From contig NC_014364.1 in assembly GCF_000143985.1 (NCBI RefSeq), positions 3,844,001 through 3,908,000 of the forward strand: DNA of 64,000 bases. The letters are read 5' to 3'. Made by a program: the position numbers and the translations under genes. The stretch is from Sediminispirochaeta smaragdinae DSM 11293 (GTDB lineage Bacteria > Spirochaetota > Spirochaetia > DSM-16054 > Sediminispirochaetaceae). Shown here one piece after another: positions 1 through 9,450 of the stretch; the stretch's first letter is position 1, and every line of letters starts with the position of its first letter. Below the pieces are notes generated by a model, which was given only the letters and a program-made list of their open reading frames with translations, searched no databases and was not told the origin of the DNA.

Positions 1-137
1 TCCCCCGGACGAATATCGACATGCCGGCTCCAGAGGCAGAAGGGGCAGTGGTTTCGGTGTCTGGTTCCCCAGGAATAGGCAGGAACGGGCGCTCCGCAGT
101 GAATGCACCGAAAGCCGGAAGCTGTATCAGCGGCCAT
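1..137 (-). CDS. RNHCP-domain protein, 5' part only
   Basis: The first 45 codons are in the window and the gene runs off its left edge. The translation has a CIHCG zinc-knuckle-like pair at about residues 11-15, then the family motif RNHCPFCLWSRHVDIRPG from about residue 28. That motif defines the small RNHCP family, whose function is unknown; the paired CxxC motifs suggest zinc binding. The ATG lies inside the end of rsgA (11-nt overlap with its TGA), so the two genes are probably translationally coupled. It is too short for gene-prediction programs because it is cut by the window edge. Confidence 0.85.
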   Translation of the reverse strand, partial: MAADTASGFRCIHCGAPVPAYSWGTRHRNHCPFCLWSRHVDIRPG

Positions 138-1218
138 CGAAGCCTCCCCTCCGTCCCTCTTTCCGCATGGTATAGCGAAGCCTGCCGAAGCGCCGGTCCT
201 TCTCCCGCCGCCTTTCACGCTCATCGACTTCTCCGGCCGAGGCCTCATGCAAAAGCTGCAGATAGTTGAGATAACGATCCTGTTCGATCTCTCCGGCTAA
301 AAGCGCTTTTCTTACCGCGCAGCCCGGTTCATTGCGATGGGTGCAGTCCGAAAAACGACACGCTTCGGCCAAACGTGCAATATCATCAAAGGAAGCCTCT
401 GTCGATGCCTCGCTGCCGGTAATACCTACCGATCGGACCCCCGGCGTATCGATGACCAAAGCACCGGAAGGAATGCGGAAGAGTACCCGTTCCGTGGTGG
501 TGTGCCTTCCCCGTCCGTCACTGTCGCGAACCGCTGAGGTCCTTGCCATCGAGCTTCCGAGAAGGAGATTGATAAGGGTGGATTTTCCCGCTCCGCTGAT
601 GCCGGTCAGGGCGATAGTTCTTCCAGGAAGAAAAAGATCGCTAAGCTCTCCGGCCCCCGTTCCGGAAATCGAGTCCACAAGGTAGATGGGAAGCTCTCCG
701 AAACGAGCGGCAGCCCTTCTTTTGTAGGCCTCAGGCTCATCGACAAGATCGATCTTTGTAAGAATCAGGGCGCCCTGTGCCCCCCCGCTTTGAACATTGG
801 CAAGGAAACGCTCGATCCGACGAAGGTTGAGGCCTTTCGCGATGGAAGAAACGATTCCTATCACATCAACGTTTGCCGCGCTCAGATCCTCGTCGCCGCA
901 GCTGCGGCGATGCAGAACCGTGGCACGGGGCAGGATTCCCTCAATGCGAAAATGAGCGGGATCGTCGGTGGAAGAGAGGGCACACCAGTCTCCTATCACC
1001 GGCATAGGCTGTACTCCGAGATCAAGGAGGTAGCGGAAGCTCCCGGAAAGGGTCAACGCTGCTTCACCACCGGGATGGATTCCCCGATAGCGCTCTCTGC
1101 CGTCACGGACGACTCTGGCAGGTATCAATCCCTGACATCGATAGGGTTCGAAATTTTCGGCAAAACGGCTATTCCAGCCATATTGCTCGAGAAGATGTAT
1201 ATTGTCGGAATAATGCAA
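127..1218 (-). CDS. rsgA: Ribosome small-subunit GTPase RsgA
   Basis: Circularly permuted GTPase that acts late in 30S subunit maturation. The G4 motif TKID (154-157) comes before the G1 P-loop GISGAGKST (206-214) and G3 DTPG (257-260), which is the permuted order typical of RsgA. The C-terminal zinc knuckle uses C287, C292, H294 and C300. At 363 residues it is a normal length. The start is a TTG: an in-frame stop lies 10 codons upstream and no ATG lies between. A weak GGATGG precedes it. The last codons overlap the RNHCP gene. Identification is secure; the exact start is less so. Confidence 0.93.
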   Translation of the reverse strand: MHYSDNIHLLEQYGWNSRFAENFEPYRCQGLIPARVVRDGRERYRGIHPGGEAALTLSGSFRYLLDLGVQPMPVIGDWCALSSTDDPAHFRIEGILPRATVLHRRSCGDEDLSAANVDVIGIVSSIAKGLNLRRIERFLANVQSGGAQGALILTKIDLVDEPEAYKRRAAARFGELPIYLVDSISGTGAGELSDLFLPGRTIALTGISGAGKSTLINLLLGSSMARTSAVRDSDGRGRHTTTERVLFRIPSGALVIDTPGVRSVGITGSEASTEASFDDIARLAEACRFSDCTHRNEPGCAVRKALLAGEIEQDRYLNYLQLLHEASAGEVDERERRREKDRRFGRLRYTMRKEGRRGGFDGR

Positions 1219-1279
1219 TGGTTTCCATCCGTAGAAAGAGGTTCATATACGAAAGGCATACCGCCTAACGGTCAGAATC

Positions 1280-1377
1280 TCCCCGGAATGGAATGAGTGT
1301 ATATGAAAAAGTACCTACCTCACTCCCCCATTCCGGGGATACTCACCGAGATAGCGTTCCTGGTTTTCATATACACT
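1280..1377. repeat. Interleaved inverted repeats upstream of rsgA
   Basis: Two perfect inverted repeats interlock in the rsgA-lnt gap. Arms 1280-1291 and 1328-1339 (TCCCCGGAATGG) form stem A. Arms 1296-1309 and 1364-1377 (AGTGTATATGAAAA) form stem B. The order A-B-A'-B' allows a pseudoknot, or two mutually exclusive hairpins in the rsgA leader. GAGTG at 1295-1299 can also extend stem A with CACTC at 1321-1325. No protein-coding signal was seen in this gap. Confidence 0.6.
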
Positions 1378-1452
1378 TCCTTTCCGCACCATTGTGCATA
1401 AGATTTATTGCAATAATGATAGCTCGACGGCAGGCGTTGGTCAAGGCCTTTA

Positions 1453-3651
1453 TCAGCGGCAGCGGTATCGGATGAGCCGGTACAACCGCACTATGAGTCC
1501 GGAAACGAGAAACAGAGGTAGGAACAAAAGGATCAGCCGGGGAAGCAGGTCGATGTGCCGCTGATAAAAGGTTTCAGGTCTCCCGTACAGTGGTACATCG
1601 GCAACGATATAACCGGGATGGTAATGAGGCAGTTCCACGCTGATCTTCCCGACAGGCGAGATGATGCAGGTAAGCCCGCTTGCCGTCGAACGAAGCAGGG
1701 GGCGACGGTTTTCAACAGCCCGAAAGAGGGCGTTTGCGGCGTGTTGCTGTCCCTCGGTTTCGGTCCTACTCCAAAAATCATTGGAAATATTGAGGATCAT
1801 ATCGACTCCGGGTAGCACATGTGCCGCCACCTCACCGGGGAAGCTGTCCTCAAAACAGATGGGGGTGATAAAATCGGCCCTGGGGTGGGAAAAGATCACC
1901 GAATTGCTTCCGGCCTCCCACAAGGTGGCGTCGAAGTCGGTCAGAATTTTATAGAAAAGGGGAAATTGCTTTTCATAGGGAAAGTACTCGGAGAAGGGAA
2001 CCATATGCATCTTTCGATAGGTGGCGATACGCTCCCCGGTATCCGAGAAGAAAACCGAGGCGTTGTAGTGGTTTCGTATGTTCCCGCCGTCATCACCGGT
2101 CACCTCGTCGTAGTCATCATTGCCGGTCAAAAGCCAGGTGCCGAGTTGCCGCTGAAAATGCAGAAGCCGGTTGGCAAGGGCCGCATTGGGATGCGAGGAA
2201 GGATCCATGGCGCCCCACTTCCGGAGATTCGGTACAAAGGCCGTTTCAGACCAGGCGACAAGATCGACCGGTTTCCCGCTTCTTTTTAACGCGACCACAT
2301 CATCAGGAAGTGTATCAGACAGAGAGCTCGTCGGCGACGAGAGGGCAGCACGGGTTAGGGATTCCAGAACATCGAGGGTCGATGCGTAGTCGTTTTTACG
2401 AGGGTCGGTGTTCTGCTGGATAAGGGCCACGGTTATTTCGCTTTTCGCTTCACGGGCTTCCCATGCTTTGAGGGCGACAAGACCGTAGACCATTACGGAG
2501 AGGGTCATGGCAACAAGGAGCAGCGCCTCGCAACGACGTACACTATTCCATCCTCCCGCTCCCCCGCCCTGGGCGATTCCTTCTATAAGGGAAGCAACGA
2601 AGGCGGCAAAGAGCCAGAGAAAGAGATTGACACCCCACACGCCGAAAAGGGAGGCAATCTGGATCACCACCGGATAGCGGTACTGGCTGGTGCCGAGAAT
2701 CCCCCAGGGGTAGCCGAGAAAGCCCCCGGAGCGAATAAAATCAAAGGCGACCCATATCAACGCCATCAGAGGCAGCCGAAGACGCCGCCCCAGGGGGCCC
2801 GGAACGGCCCTTGAGAGCAATAAAAGCAGGGGAATATAGAGGCAGTAGATCACAATGTGAAAATCGGTAACAAAATGGAGGGAAAGCAGATCGTAGGTAC
2901 CAAGCCAGTAGTTACCGAGAAGCGCCTGAAGTGTCCCGTAGGATACGCCGGCGAAAAGGGCCCTGACAGGCGAGGTATACGACAGCACCAAAAGCAGGGG
3001 AATCGGTGCGATATAGCCTATCCAGCCGATCCCCTTTACCGCCAAAGGTGTGGAAAACGAAAGGCTTACAAGCACGGCCGAAGCAAGGGCGAGGAGCGTT
3101 GACCAACGCCGAAGAAACAGATCCAAGCCGCTGCTTCCTTCTGCAGAAAGCCGTCCTCGTCGTCCGATACGAGCGGCAACGTAACCGACACCATCGAGCA
3201 CTACAAGGGGAAGATAGCGGATCAAACTGTTAAGCCGTTGGAGGGAAGAATCGGGGGCAAGTCTGAGGTTCCCCTTTGTCTCGGCAAACCACTGAGCATA
3301 ACTCATATTGGCATTGGCAGCAAAAATCAATGAAAAAAGCAGAAAAAGAAGCGAGGGAACGAGCAGAAGTTCACTGCCAACGGAAAGGCGTCTGAGCCGT
3401 ATTCCGGTGCCGAGACGGCCCCTCGTTTTCCCCATCTTTGTGGAAAGGAGCCACAGAAAGTGAAGGGAGAGCAGCAGGGCCAGGGCAATATCCTCGCCCA
3501 GGCCGCCACCGGAGGCCATGCCTACAGGTCCCTTAATAAGGTGGGTAAGAGGAACCGCCAATCCCACGATGGCAAAGGCCGGGAACCACTGTTCAAATGA
3601 CCAGCCAAAAGCGCTTCTCCGTCGCATGTTGTCACCATACAACGAAAGCAT
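1453..3651 (-). CDS. lnt: Apolipoprotein N-acyltransferase Lnt
   Basis: Inner-membrane enzyme that adds the third acyl chain to lipoproteins. The C-terminal nitrilase-like domain (about 405-695) carries the expected Glu-Lys-Cys triad: E469 in AWSETAF, K547 in YRKMHMVPFSEYFP and C599 in ICFEDSF. The N-terminal half is membrane-spanning, and a last hydrophobic segment lies at about 705-720. At 732 residues it is about 200 longer than the E. coli enzyme. The excess is an N-terminal hydrophobic region (20-160) before the usual core that begins near LALASAVLVSLSFSTP. M9 is an alternative start. It is not obviously in an operon with its neighbours. Confidence 0.92.
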   Translation of the reverse strand: MLSLYGDNMRRRSAFGWSFEQWFPAFAIVGLAVPLTHLIKGPVGMASGGGLGEDIALALLLSLHFLWLLSTKMGKTRGRLGTGIRLRRLSVGSELLLVPSLLFLLFSLIFAANANMSYAQWFAETKGNLRLAPDSSLQRLNSLIRYLPLVVLDGVGYVAARIGRRGRLSAEGSSGLDLFLRRWSTLLALASAVLVSLSFSTPLAVKGIGWIGYIAPIPLLLVLSYTSPVRALFAGVSYGTLQALLGNYWLGTYDLLSLHFVTDFHIVIYCLYIPLLLLLSRAVPGPLGRRLRLPLMALIWVAFDFIRSGGFLGYPWGILGTSQYRYPVVIQIASLFGVWGVNLFLWLFAAFVASLIEGIAQGGGAGGWNSVRRCEALLLVAMTLSVMVYGLVALKAWEAREAKSEITVALIQQNTDPRKNDYASTLDVLESLTRAALSSPTSSLSDTLPDDVVALKRSGKPVDLVAWSETAFVPNLRKWGAMDPSSHPNAALANRLLHFQRQLGTWLLTGNDDYDEVTGDDGGNIRNHYNASVFFSDTGERIATYRKMHMVPFSEYFPYEKQFPLFYKILTDFDATLWEAGSNSVIFSHPRADFITPICFEDSFPGEVAAHVLPGVDMILNISNDFWSRTETEGQQHAANALFRAVENRRPLLRSTASGLTCIISPVGKISVELPHYHPGYIVADVPLYGRPETFYQRHIDLLPRLILLFLPLFLVSGLIVRLYRLIRYRCR

Positions 3652-3704
3652 AGCTCCGGAAAAGTCCGATTCGTCAGAATGGTGTTAGGAAGACGATCCC
3701 GACA

Positions 3705-4307
3705 TCAAAAAAGAACGTCGGAAGTACATGCCGAAACATCGGTGACCATCATGCCGGCGGAACGAGCCGCCCGGATGCCGACGGGGCTATCCTCAAAGAC
3801 CTGGCAAAACTCCGGGGCCCGGCCCATAAGGCGCGAAGCCTCCAGGTAGATCTCCGGATCGGGTTTCGGGCGATCCACATCCTCCGCAGCAAGCAGAAAA
3901 TCGAAACGTCCGACAAGCCCTGCGGCCTTGATATTCAGCTCGGCTATCCGGCGGTGTTCCGAGGTGGCGAGGCAGACGGGAAGCCTTCCAAAATAGTCGG
4001 TAAGAAGCGTGACAACAGGCTCTATCGGCCGCGCAAAAACGAGGTCGGAGGCGTAATGAGCCTCCTGTCGCTCCACATGCAATCGAAAATCAAGGGGCCT
4101 TGCAAGAAGCAAAGAAAGCCGTTCGACCATGTCGTTCTTTCCATACCCGATAATCGCCTTAAACTGCTGGGGCGAAAGGCTATAGTTGTCAAGCTCCAGA
4201 AGCGTCGCTTTCCATGCCCGATAGTGAATAGCGAGGGTGTCCACCAGGGTCCCATCGATATCGAAGATGAGAGCCCTGGCGGCAGGGTCGATAGAAAGGG
4301 TCAACAT
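3705..4307 (-). CDS. HAD-superfamily phosphatase/phosphomutase
   Basis: 200-residue haloacid-dehalogenase hydrolase with motif I DIDGT (D16 nucleophile, D18 acid/base), a motif II region LATSEHRR, a PKPDPEIY segment and motif IV EDSPVG. The helical cap begins after LVDTLAIHYRAWK, as in beta-phosphoglucomutase and sugar-phosphate phosphatases of the YqaB type. The substrate cannot be read from sequence. It starts 11 nt after the cupin stop and is probably the last gene of the lsr operon, so a sugar-phosphate from AI-2 breakdown is a possible substrate; that is inference. No strong ribosome binding site precedes the ATG. Confidence 0.8.
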   Translation of the reverse strand: MLTLSIDPAARALIFDIDGTLVDTLAIHYRAWKATLLELDNYSLSPQQFKAIIGYGKNDMVERLSLLLARPLDFRLHVERQEAHYASDLVFARPIEPVVTLLTDYFGRLPVCLATSEHRRIAELNIKAAGLVGRFDFLLAAEDVDRPKPDPEIYLEASRLMGRAPEFCQVFEDSPVGIRAARSAGMMVTDVSACTSDVLF

Positions 4308-4318
4308 GGGAACCAGGA

Positions 4319-4678
4319 TCAGGCGGGAACCCAGTCCACATCAACCTTATCTTTCGGGTCATAGGGAGCCTTCACAAACATCGCTTTCCAGGGCTTATCC
4401 CCGACATTTTTCAGATAGTGGTTGCTTTTCGGGGGCACATGAATGAGGTCTCCCTCGTTCAGCACGATCTTCTGTTCATCCACATAGATCTCAACACTTC
4501 CTTCGAGGGTGAAAAAATCCTCCTCGATCCGTTCATGATAATGACAGGTAAAGTCCTCACCGGGCATGATAACAACCATGCCGATATCGACATGTGGTCC
4601 CCGTAAAAGGTATTTCGGACCGGATATGCCGTCGAATCGGTAGGCTACTTCCTTTTCGTTGATCATCTTGTACGTCAA
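4319..4678 (-). CDS. Single-domain cupin protein
   Basis: 119-residue cupin. The metal-binding motif 1 is visible as GEDFTCHYHERIEEDFFTLEG (residues about 40-60) with two His and a Glu. Motif 2 is GDLIHVPPKSNHYLKN with His near residue 87. The likely start is TTG, because a strong GGAGG sits 7 nt before it, whereas the internal ATG at codon 5 is about 19 nt from that site. It lies between lsrK and the HAD gene, in the position where enteric lsr loci may carry lsrG. No LsrG (ABM-type) homologue is visible here, so the cupin may act on a phosphorylated AI-2 product. That role is a hypothesis. Confidence 0.8.
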   Translation of the reverse strand: MTYKMINEKEVAYRFDGISGPKYLLRGPHVDIGMVVIMPGEDFTCHYHERIEEDFFTLEGSVEIYVDEQKIVLNEGDLIHVPPKSNHYLKNVGDKPWKAMFVKAPYDPKDKVDVDWVPA

Positions 4679-4707
4679 AATTCTTCCTCCATGCTATAAT
4701 TGCGGGC

Positions 4708-6264
4708 TCATTCGCCCGGCGCTTTCCACATTGATGTCGTGACACCGGCATCCACCAGGCTAAGCTGCTGCGTATATGCCTTTAGCCAACGGTCATAGGT
4801 TTCCTGGTACACCGAGGCGTTGCCCCGATCAGGTTCGAAGAGTCGTTCCTTTCGAACGACCGCCGCCACCCCGTCGGAAAAACTTCCGTAAAGGCCGGTG
4901 CCCTTTCCTGCGCAGATTGCGGCTCCCAGGGCCGTGGCCTCCTTTACCTTACGGGTCTCCACCGGGACCTGAAGCACATCGGCAAGGATCTGGCACCAGA
5001 AGGGATCGACAGATCCTCCGCCGGCAAAAATAACCTTTTCGGGAAAGGTACCGGTAAAGTCCCTGATGCGCAGAAGATTTGCCTTTGTCACGATCGCGGC
5101 GTTTTCGAGGATGGATCGCCCCATGGCCGCCCGGGTGGAAATATTTCCTTCCACACTGAGGTTTAAAAACGATGGAGCGGCATGATACCACTTCGAATAG
5201 TTCATCGGGCCCGAAAAGATGGGAATGATTCCCTTTGATCCCGGGGGGACCTGGGCCGCCATTTCCGAAATCAGGGCATAGGCCGATATGTTACGCCTCG
5301 CGGCCTCCTGCTTCAGATCGGGACAGACGGCGTCCCGGAACCAACGCATCACAATGCCGGGATAGAAGACGATGGTCTCCGCCTGCCAGAGCTCGGGAAC
5401 GGCATGGAAATTGATGCGGACCCGGCGACTTGCATCCTCAAAGGGCCTGTTCATGTTCAGTTCCTGCTGCCAGAAACTGCCTCCGAACACCGCGCAATCC
5501 CCCGCCAGCACGGCACCTACCCCGATGCTGCCGAGCTGGGCATCCCCGCCTCCGGTGACGATGGGAAGCCCCTTTGGCAAGCCAGTGCGGAGAGATGCTT
5601 CACTGCCGACGGCTCCGATCACCTCGCCGGACTCATGGACCGCAGCGGAAAGAAGCTCTTTTTTGATACCGCAGTCCCTGGCAAGAGCAGGGTCCCAAGA
5701 GCGGGTTTTAAGGTTGAAAAGGCCGGTGGTGCCACCGTTGGAAGGATCGATGCTCAAAGGGGCACCAAGTCTATGGGCGATCCAGTCGCTGAGCATCGCC
5801 ACCGATGCAGCCTTTTCATAGATATCGGGTCTGCGCTCCTTGACCCAAAGCAGCCTGGCAATGGCTGCCAGGGAATAGGTCTGGCCTGAGGCCTTGTAGA
5901 CCTGCTCCTCAAGCTCCGGATGATCTTTTCGAAGGGCAATTACCTGCTCGACGGACCTGGCATCGACATTTGAACAGGCCCATATCTCGTTGCCCTGATG
6001 ATCGAACAGAACGATCGCTTCCCGCATGCTGGTTGCAGCGACCCCTGCGAGATCGAGATCGGAAACCTGCGAGAGCGCCTCTTTCAGGCAGTTCTCAAGC
6101 AATTTCCAATTTCGTTCCCAGTCAAATCTCATGGAACCGGGAACCCCTTCCTCTTCGGGATGGCTCCATTCACGGCCTACCGCCGCTACCTGTCTACCGG
6201 TTTCATCAAATATGACTGCTCGACCGCTTCCGGTACCCGCATCCAGTGCCAACAGATGTTTCAT
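4708..6264 (-). CDS. lsrK: Autoinducer-2 kinase LsrK
   Basis: FGGY-family kinase of 518 residues that would phosphorylate imported AI-2 (DPD) in the cytoplasm. The N-terminal phosphate-binding motif is LALDAGTGSGRAVIF. Stretches typical of LsrK rather than xylulokinase include VPGSMRFDWERNW, NVDARSVEQV, ISDWIAHRLG, FWQQELNMNRP, WYHAAPSFLNLS and the C-terminal TTSMWKAPGE. The ATP-site FAGGGSVDPFWCQILADV is also present. The gene follows lsrB by 56 nt, with GAGGG seven nt before the ATG. The identification rests on close resemblance to the enteric protein as remembered. Confidence 0.93.
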   Translation of the reverse strand: MKHLLALDAGTGSGRAVIFDETGRQVAAVGREWSHPEEEGVPGSMRFDWERNWKLLENCLKEALSQVSDLDLAGVAATSMREAIVLFDHQGNEIWACSNVDARSVEQVIALRKDHPELEEQVYKASGQTYSLAAIARLLWVKERRPDIYEKAASVAMLSDWIAHRLGAPLSIDPSNGGTTGLFNLKTRSWDPALARDCGIKKELLSAAVHESGEVIGAVGSEASLRTGLPKGLPIVTGGGDAQLGSIGVGAVLAGDCAVFGGSFWQQELNMNRPFEDASRRVRINFHAVPELWQAETIVFYPGIVMRWFRDAVCPDLKQEAARRNISAYALISEMAAQVPPGSKGIIPIFSGPMNYSKWYHAAPSFLNLSVEGNISTRAAMGRSILENAAIVTKANLLRIRDFTGTFPEKVIFAGGGSVDPFWCQILADVLQVPVETRKVKEATALGAAICAGKGTGLYGSFSDGVAAVVRKERLFEPDRGNASVYQETYDRWLKAYTQQLSLVDAGVTTSMWKAPGE

Positions 6265-6321
6265 TCCTCTACCCTCTCAGCTTATGAAGCGGGGCCGCCG
6301 AAACGACCCCATGGTACTAGT

Positions 6322-7365
6322 TTAGAAATCGTAGTTATCGATATTTTCTGCGTTAAAAACGGTTCGTTCGGGAAGTAAGATGATGCCGTTTCCGTCCGCT
6401 TCGTAGTCGTATCCCTGAACCGAGTTCGGGGAAACCTTAACCGTTCCGACTCCGGGTACATCAAAGGAGTCGCCGACGTTATACACCGTGCCGTTTGCAA
6501 GTTGGTTGGCAACATAAACGGCCAGTTTGCCCTGGACAACAACATCCCAGAGGGCAAAGCGGTTCACCGTACCGGACTTTACGTACTGCTTCATGGCATT
6601 CGGTGTGGAAAAGCCGACAATGATGACCTTCCCGCCGATACCCATGTTCTCTGCAGCCTGTGCCGCGGCAGGGAGAGCGGTGGAATCGGGACACAGAATC
6701 GCATCAAGTTCCGGATAGGTTGTGAAAATATCGGTGGCGGTCTGGAGGGATTTCTGGGGATCCTGATAACCGTATTGGGTTGTAACAACCTCCCAATTGC
6801 CGTGTTCGCTTGCGATGGTCTCCTTTGCAACATTTACCCACTGATTCTGGTCGGTGACCTCCGGGCTGGAATAGAAAAATGCAACCTTGGCGGCCTTTCC
6901 CCCCACCTGATCGGCAACCATCTTTACGAGAAGCTTTCCAAGTTGCTGAGGGGTCCCTTGATTGATGTAGTAGGAGCGGTAGCGTGGATCGACATCGGAG
7001 TCCCAGGTCAAAACCTTGACCCCCTTGTCCATCGCCCGCTTCAGTGCCTGGTTGAGCCCGTCGGGAGAAAGGGCGGAAACGGCAATCGCATCGTATCCCT
7101 GGTTTACAAAGTTGTTGATATATTCGATCTGCGCGCTGACACTGGCCTCGCTGGGACCATCGTATTTGACGGAAATTCCCAACTCCTTGCCCATCTCCAC
7201 GGCGCCTTTGCCGCCTGATTCAAAAAAGCCGTTACCGGTAATCTTCGGAATGAACGCAACACGTGTTCCTCCTGCTTCGCCCTGCCCGCCGGCGAAGGAA
7301 AAGGAAACGATAAGCAGGCTTAAAAGTACTATCATGCCCGCCATTCTCATCATGCTTCTCATCAT
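6322..7365 (-). CDS. lsrB: AI-2 periplasmic binding protein LsrB
   Basis: Binding protein for (R)-THMF, the AI-2 form taken up by Lsr systems. The start at 7365 or 7362 is set by GGAGG just upstream; a longer frame upstream lacks a signal peptide. The signal peptide ends SFAGGQGE without a lipobox. With a constant offset of 6 from Salmonella numbering, the ligand residues are K41, D122, D172, Q173 and P226, all conserved. Residue 228 is Ser where the enteric protein has Ala222. Long near-identical segments (FIPKxxGxGFF, [33 protein letters not shown]) make the family assignment firm. Confidence 0.95.
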   Translation of the reverse strand: MMRSMMRMAGMIVLLSLLIVSFSFAGGQGEAGGTRVAFIPKITGNGFFESGGKGAVEMGKELGISVKYDGPSEASVSAQIEYINNFVNQGYDAIAVSALSPDGLNQALKRAMDKGVKVLTWDSDVDPRYRSYYINQGTPQQLGKLLVKMVADQVGGKAAKVAFFYSSPEVTDQNQWVNVAKETIASEHGNWEVVTTQYGYQDPQKSLQTATDIFTTYPELDAILCPDSTALPAAAQAAENMGIGGKVIIVGFSTPNAMKQYVKSGTVNRFALWDVVVQGKLAVYVANQLANGTVYNVGDSFDVPGVGTVKVSPNSVQGYDYEADGNGIILLPERTVFNAENIDNYDF

Positions 7366-7441
7366 TACACCTCCGTGAGAATTATTATGCTTCCGCCTCA
7401 CAACGAGACGGCAAGAACCACATGAACCGCCCCCGACCTCA

Positions 7442-8449
7442 TTAAGCCTGGAGCCCAATACGCAGTGCCCTCCGATTGAGACGCTGCTGTTTGAAAAAGG
7501 AGTACCCGACCTTCCCGACAACGGTGGCGATCAGAATAAAACCGGTTACCACCTGGGATACATCGTTGGTGACCCCCATGGACATCAATCCCTGCTTCAA
7601 AACACCGAGGAAGATCCCCGCGATCAAGGTGCCTGCCACGCTCCCTTTTCCTCCCTGGATGTCCGTTCCTCCCAAGACAACGGCGGTAAGAGCGGGAAGC
7701 AGCGCTTCCGATCCGAGATCCGATCGCGCCGAGGTAAAATAGGAGGTAAGGAGGATACCGGCGATGGCGGCACCGATGCCGGTGAGCGAATAGGTGATCA
7801 GCAGGGTCTTCCTGATTTTTATACCGCTGTAGCGGGCCGCTTCCATGTTGTCGCCGATCAGATAGAGAGAACGTCCGACCCTGTTCTTTTTTAGGAAAAG
7901 ACTTAAAACGAGGGAGAAAAGCAGAACGATGATAAGGCTGTTAGGAACAGCTCCGAGGCCTCCGTAGGCAAGGGAAACAAAGCCCTCGGGAAATCCCCCG
8001 ATTCCGTTGTAACCGGAAGCGCCGAGACTCCCGGCAATCCCGGTTGCCAGTCCCGAATAGAGGAACATCGTTCCCAGGGTAATAACAATGGCCGGGATAT
8101 CCGTAGAGGAAACGAGGAGACCATTAAACAATCCGGCCAAAAAACCTGCCAGAAAACCGGCAAGGATCGATACCCCGATGGGCAGGCCCATCTGCCAGGA
8201 AAAACCTGTTACGATGGAGGTAAGTCCCATCATCGAGGCGATGGAGATATCGATTCCTCCGGTAATAACCACCAGGGTAAGCGGCACGGCAACTAGCAGG
8301 ATGTGGGCAAAATCACTCGTCGTATAGAGCAAATTCGAAAAGTTGAAGAACGACGAATTGATCAGGCCGAAAACCGCGATCTCCAGAAAAAGCGCAAGAA
8401 GGATAAAGTATTCCCATCGTTTAAAGGAAACACTGCTTACGAGTTTCAT
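7442..8449 (-). CDS. lsrD: AI-2 ABC transporter permease LsrD
   Basis: 335-residue RbsC-type permease with about 8-10 hydrophobic segments. It matches LsrD at TSDFxx[34 protein letters not shown] and [11 protein letters not shown], the last being the conserved cytoplasmic loop of this subunit. Its ATG overlaps the lsrC stop by 4 nt (ATGA), so translation is coupled. It forms the channel with LsrC, driven by LsrA. Confidence 0.92.
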   Translation of the reverse strand: MKLVSSVSFKRWEYFILLALFLEIAVFGLINSSFFNFSNLLYTTSDFAHILLVAVPLTLVVITGGIDISIASMMGLTSIVTGFSWQMGLPIGVSILAGFLAGFLAGLFNGLLVSSTDIPAIVITLGTMFLYSGLATGIAGSLGASGYNGIGGFPEGFVSLAYGGLGAVPNSLIIVLLFSLVLSLFLKKNRVGRSLYLIGDNMEAARYSGIKIRKTLLITYSLTGIGAAIAGILLTSYFTSARSDLGSEALLPALTAVVLGGTDIQGGKGSVAGTLIAGIFLGVLKQGLMSMGVTNDVSQVVTGFILIATVVGKVGYSFFKQQRLNRRALRIGLQA

Positions 8450-9450
8450 ACGGCCCCCTCCTCAAGTGCGGACTCTTCAAGTACAAGCTGGGCCCGTCTG
8501 CTTTTCAGCTGAGCCTCGAAGGCTTTTCTGAACCTGAAATCGAGTAAAACGACCGAGAGCAGAATGGCCCCGGCAATCGCGTCGTTCCAGAATGCAGGAA
8601 CCTTCAGGAAAACAAGGATGGAATCGATCGTGGTAAGAAACAGGCCTCCGACCAGGGCTCCCATGGGGCCGCCTACCCCGCCGGAAAGGCTTACCCCACC
8701 GAGAACGCAGGCGGCGACGGCCCTCATCTCCTGGCCGGAACCCGTCTGCATCGGGATAAAACCGATCTGCGACACAAAAACCAGACCGGCAAGGCCGGCA
8801 AAAAGACCAGCAAAGACATGGGCCCAAAAGACTCCCGCCTTTACATGAATTCCCATGAAAAAGGCACCTTCCCGGTTGTCTCCGACATAGTGGAAGATAC
8901 GTCCGGCCCTTGTTTTCTGGATGATAAGAGCACTGATGATCCCGAGAAGGAGAACAATCCAGGCAAGAGCACTGATGCCAAAAAGGTCGATACCGGCAAT
9001 ACGCTTATAAGATGTGACAACGTGGTCGATCCAGCTACCGCCGGTGAGGATGTACATGGTGCCTCGGAATACCCCCATGGTACCGAGGGTCATGATAATG
9101 GGAGGAACGCCGATGAGCCCGACCCCTATGCCATTGACAGCTCCCGCTGCAAATCCCGCCAAGAGTCCCAGGATCATGCTCACGGGAATGGAGATTCCCG
9201 CGTTCAGGGAAAGCCCCACAGCAACGGCGCTCAGACCGGTGATGGCACCGACCGAAACATCGATACCGCCGGTAAGCAGGACAAACATCTCACCTAAGGC
9301 GATCAAAACGATAATAAGTGAGGAATCTATGATTCCCGATAGCGTCGAGACCCTAATAAAAAGGGGGTTGATGATCCCAACGACGATAATGAGCACAATC
9401 TGAATCAGAAAGACCAGAAATGCCCGTTTTCTTATTAGTACGCTAAACAT
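8446..9450 (-). CDS. lsrC: AI-2 ABC transporter permease LsrC
   Basis: 334-residue permease. The chosen start, MFSVLIRKRAF, overlaps the lsrA stop by 8 nt and is the last Met before the first membrane helix. An upstream in-frame extension of 23 codons lies wholly inside lsrA and looks non-native. LsrC-type features are LLTGGIDVSVGAITG, IIMTLGTMGVFRGTMYILTGGSWI and the AACVLGGVSLSGG loop. It pairs with LsrD. Confidence 0.9.
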   Translation of the reverse strand: MFSVLIRKRAFLVFLIQIVLIIVVGIINPLFIRVSTLSGIIDSSLIIVLIALGEMFVLLTGGIDVSVGAITGLSAVAVGLSLNAGISIPVSMILGLLAGFAAGAVNGIGVGLIGVPPIIMTLGTMGVFRGTMYILTGGSWIDHVVTSYKRIAGIDLFGISALAWIVLLLGIISALIIQKTRAGRIFHYVGDNREGAFFMGIHVKAGVFWAHVFAGLFAGLAGLVFVSQIGFIPMQTGSGQEMRAVAACVLGGVSLSGGVGGPMGALVGGLFLTTIDSILVFLKVPAFWNDAIAGAILLSVVLLDFRFRKAFEAQLKSRRAQLVLEESALEEGAV

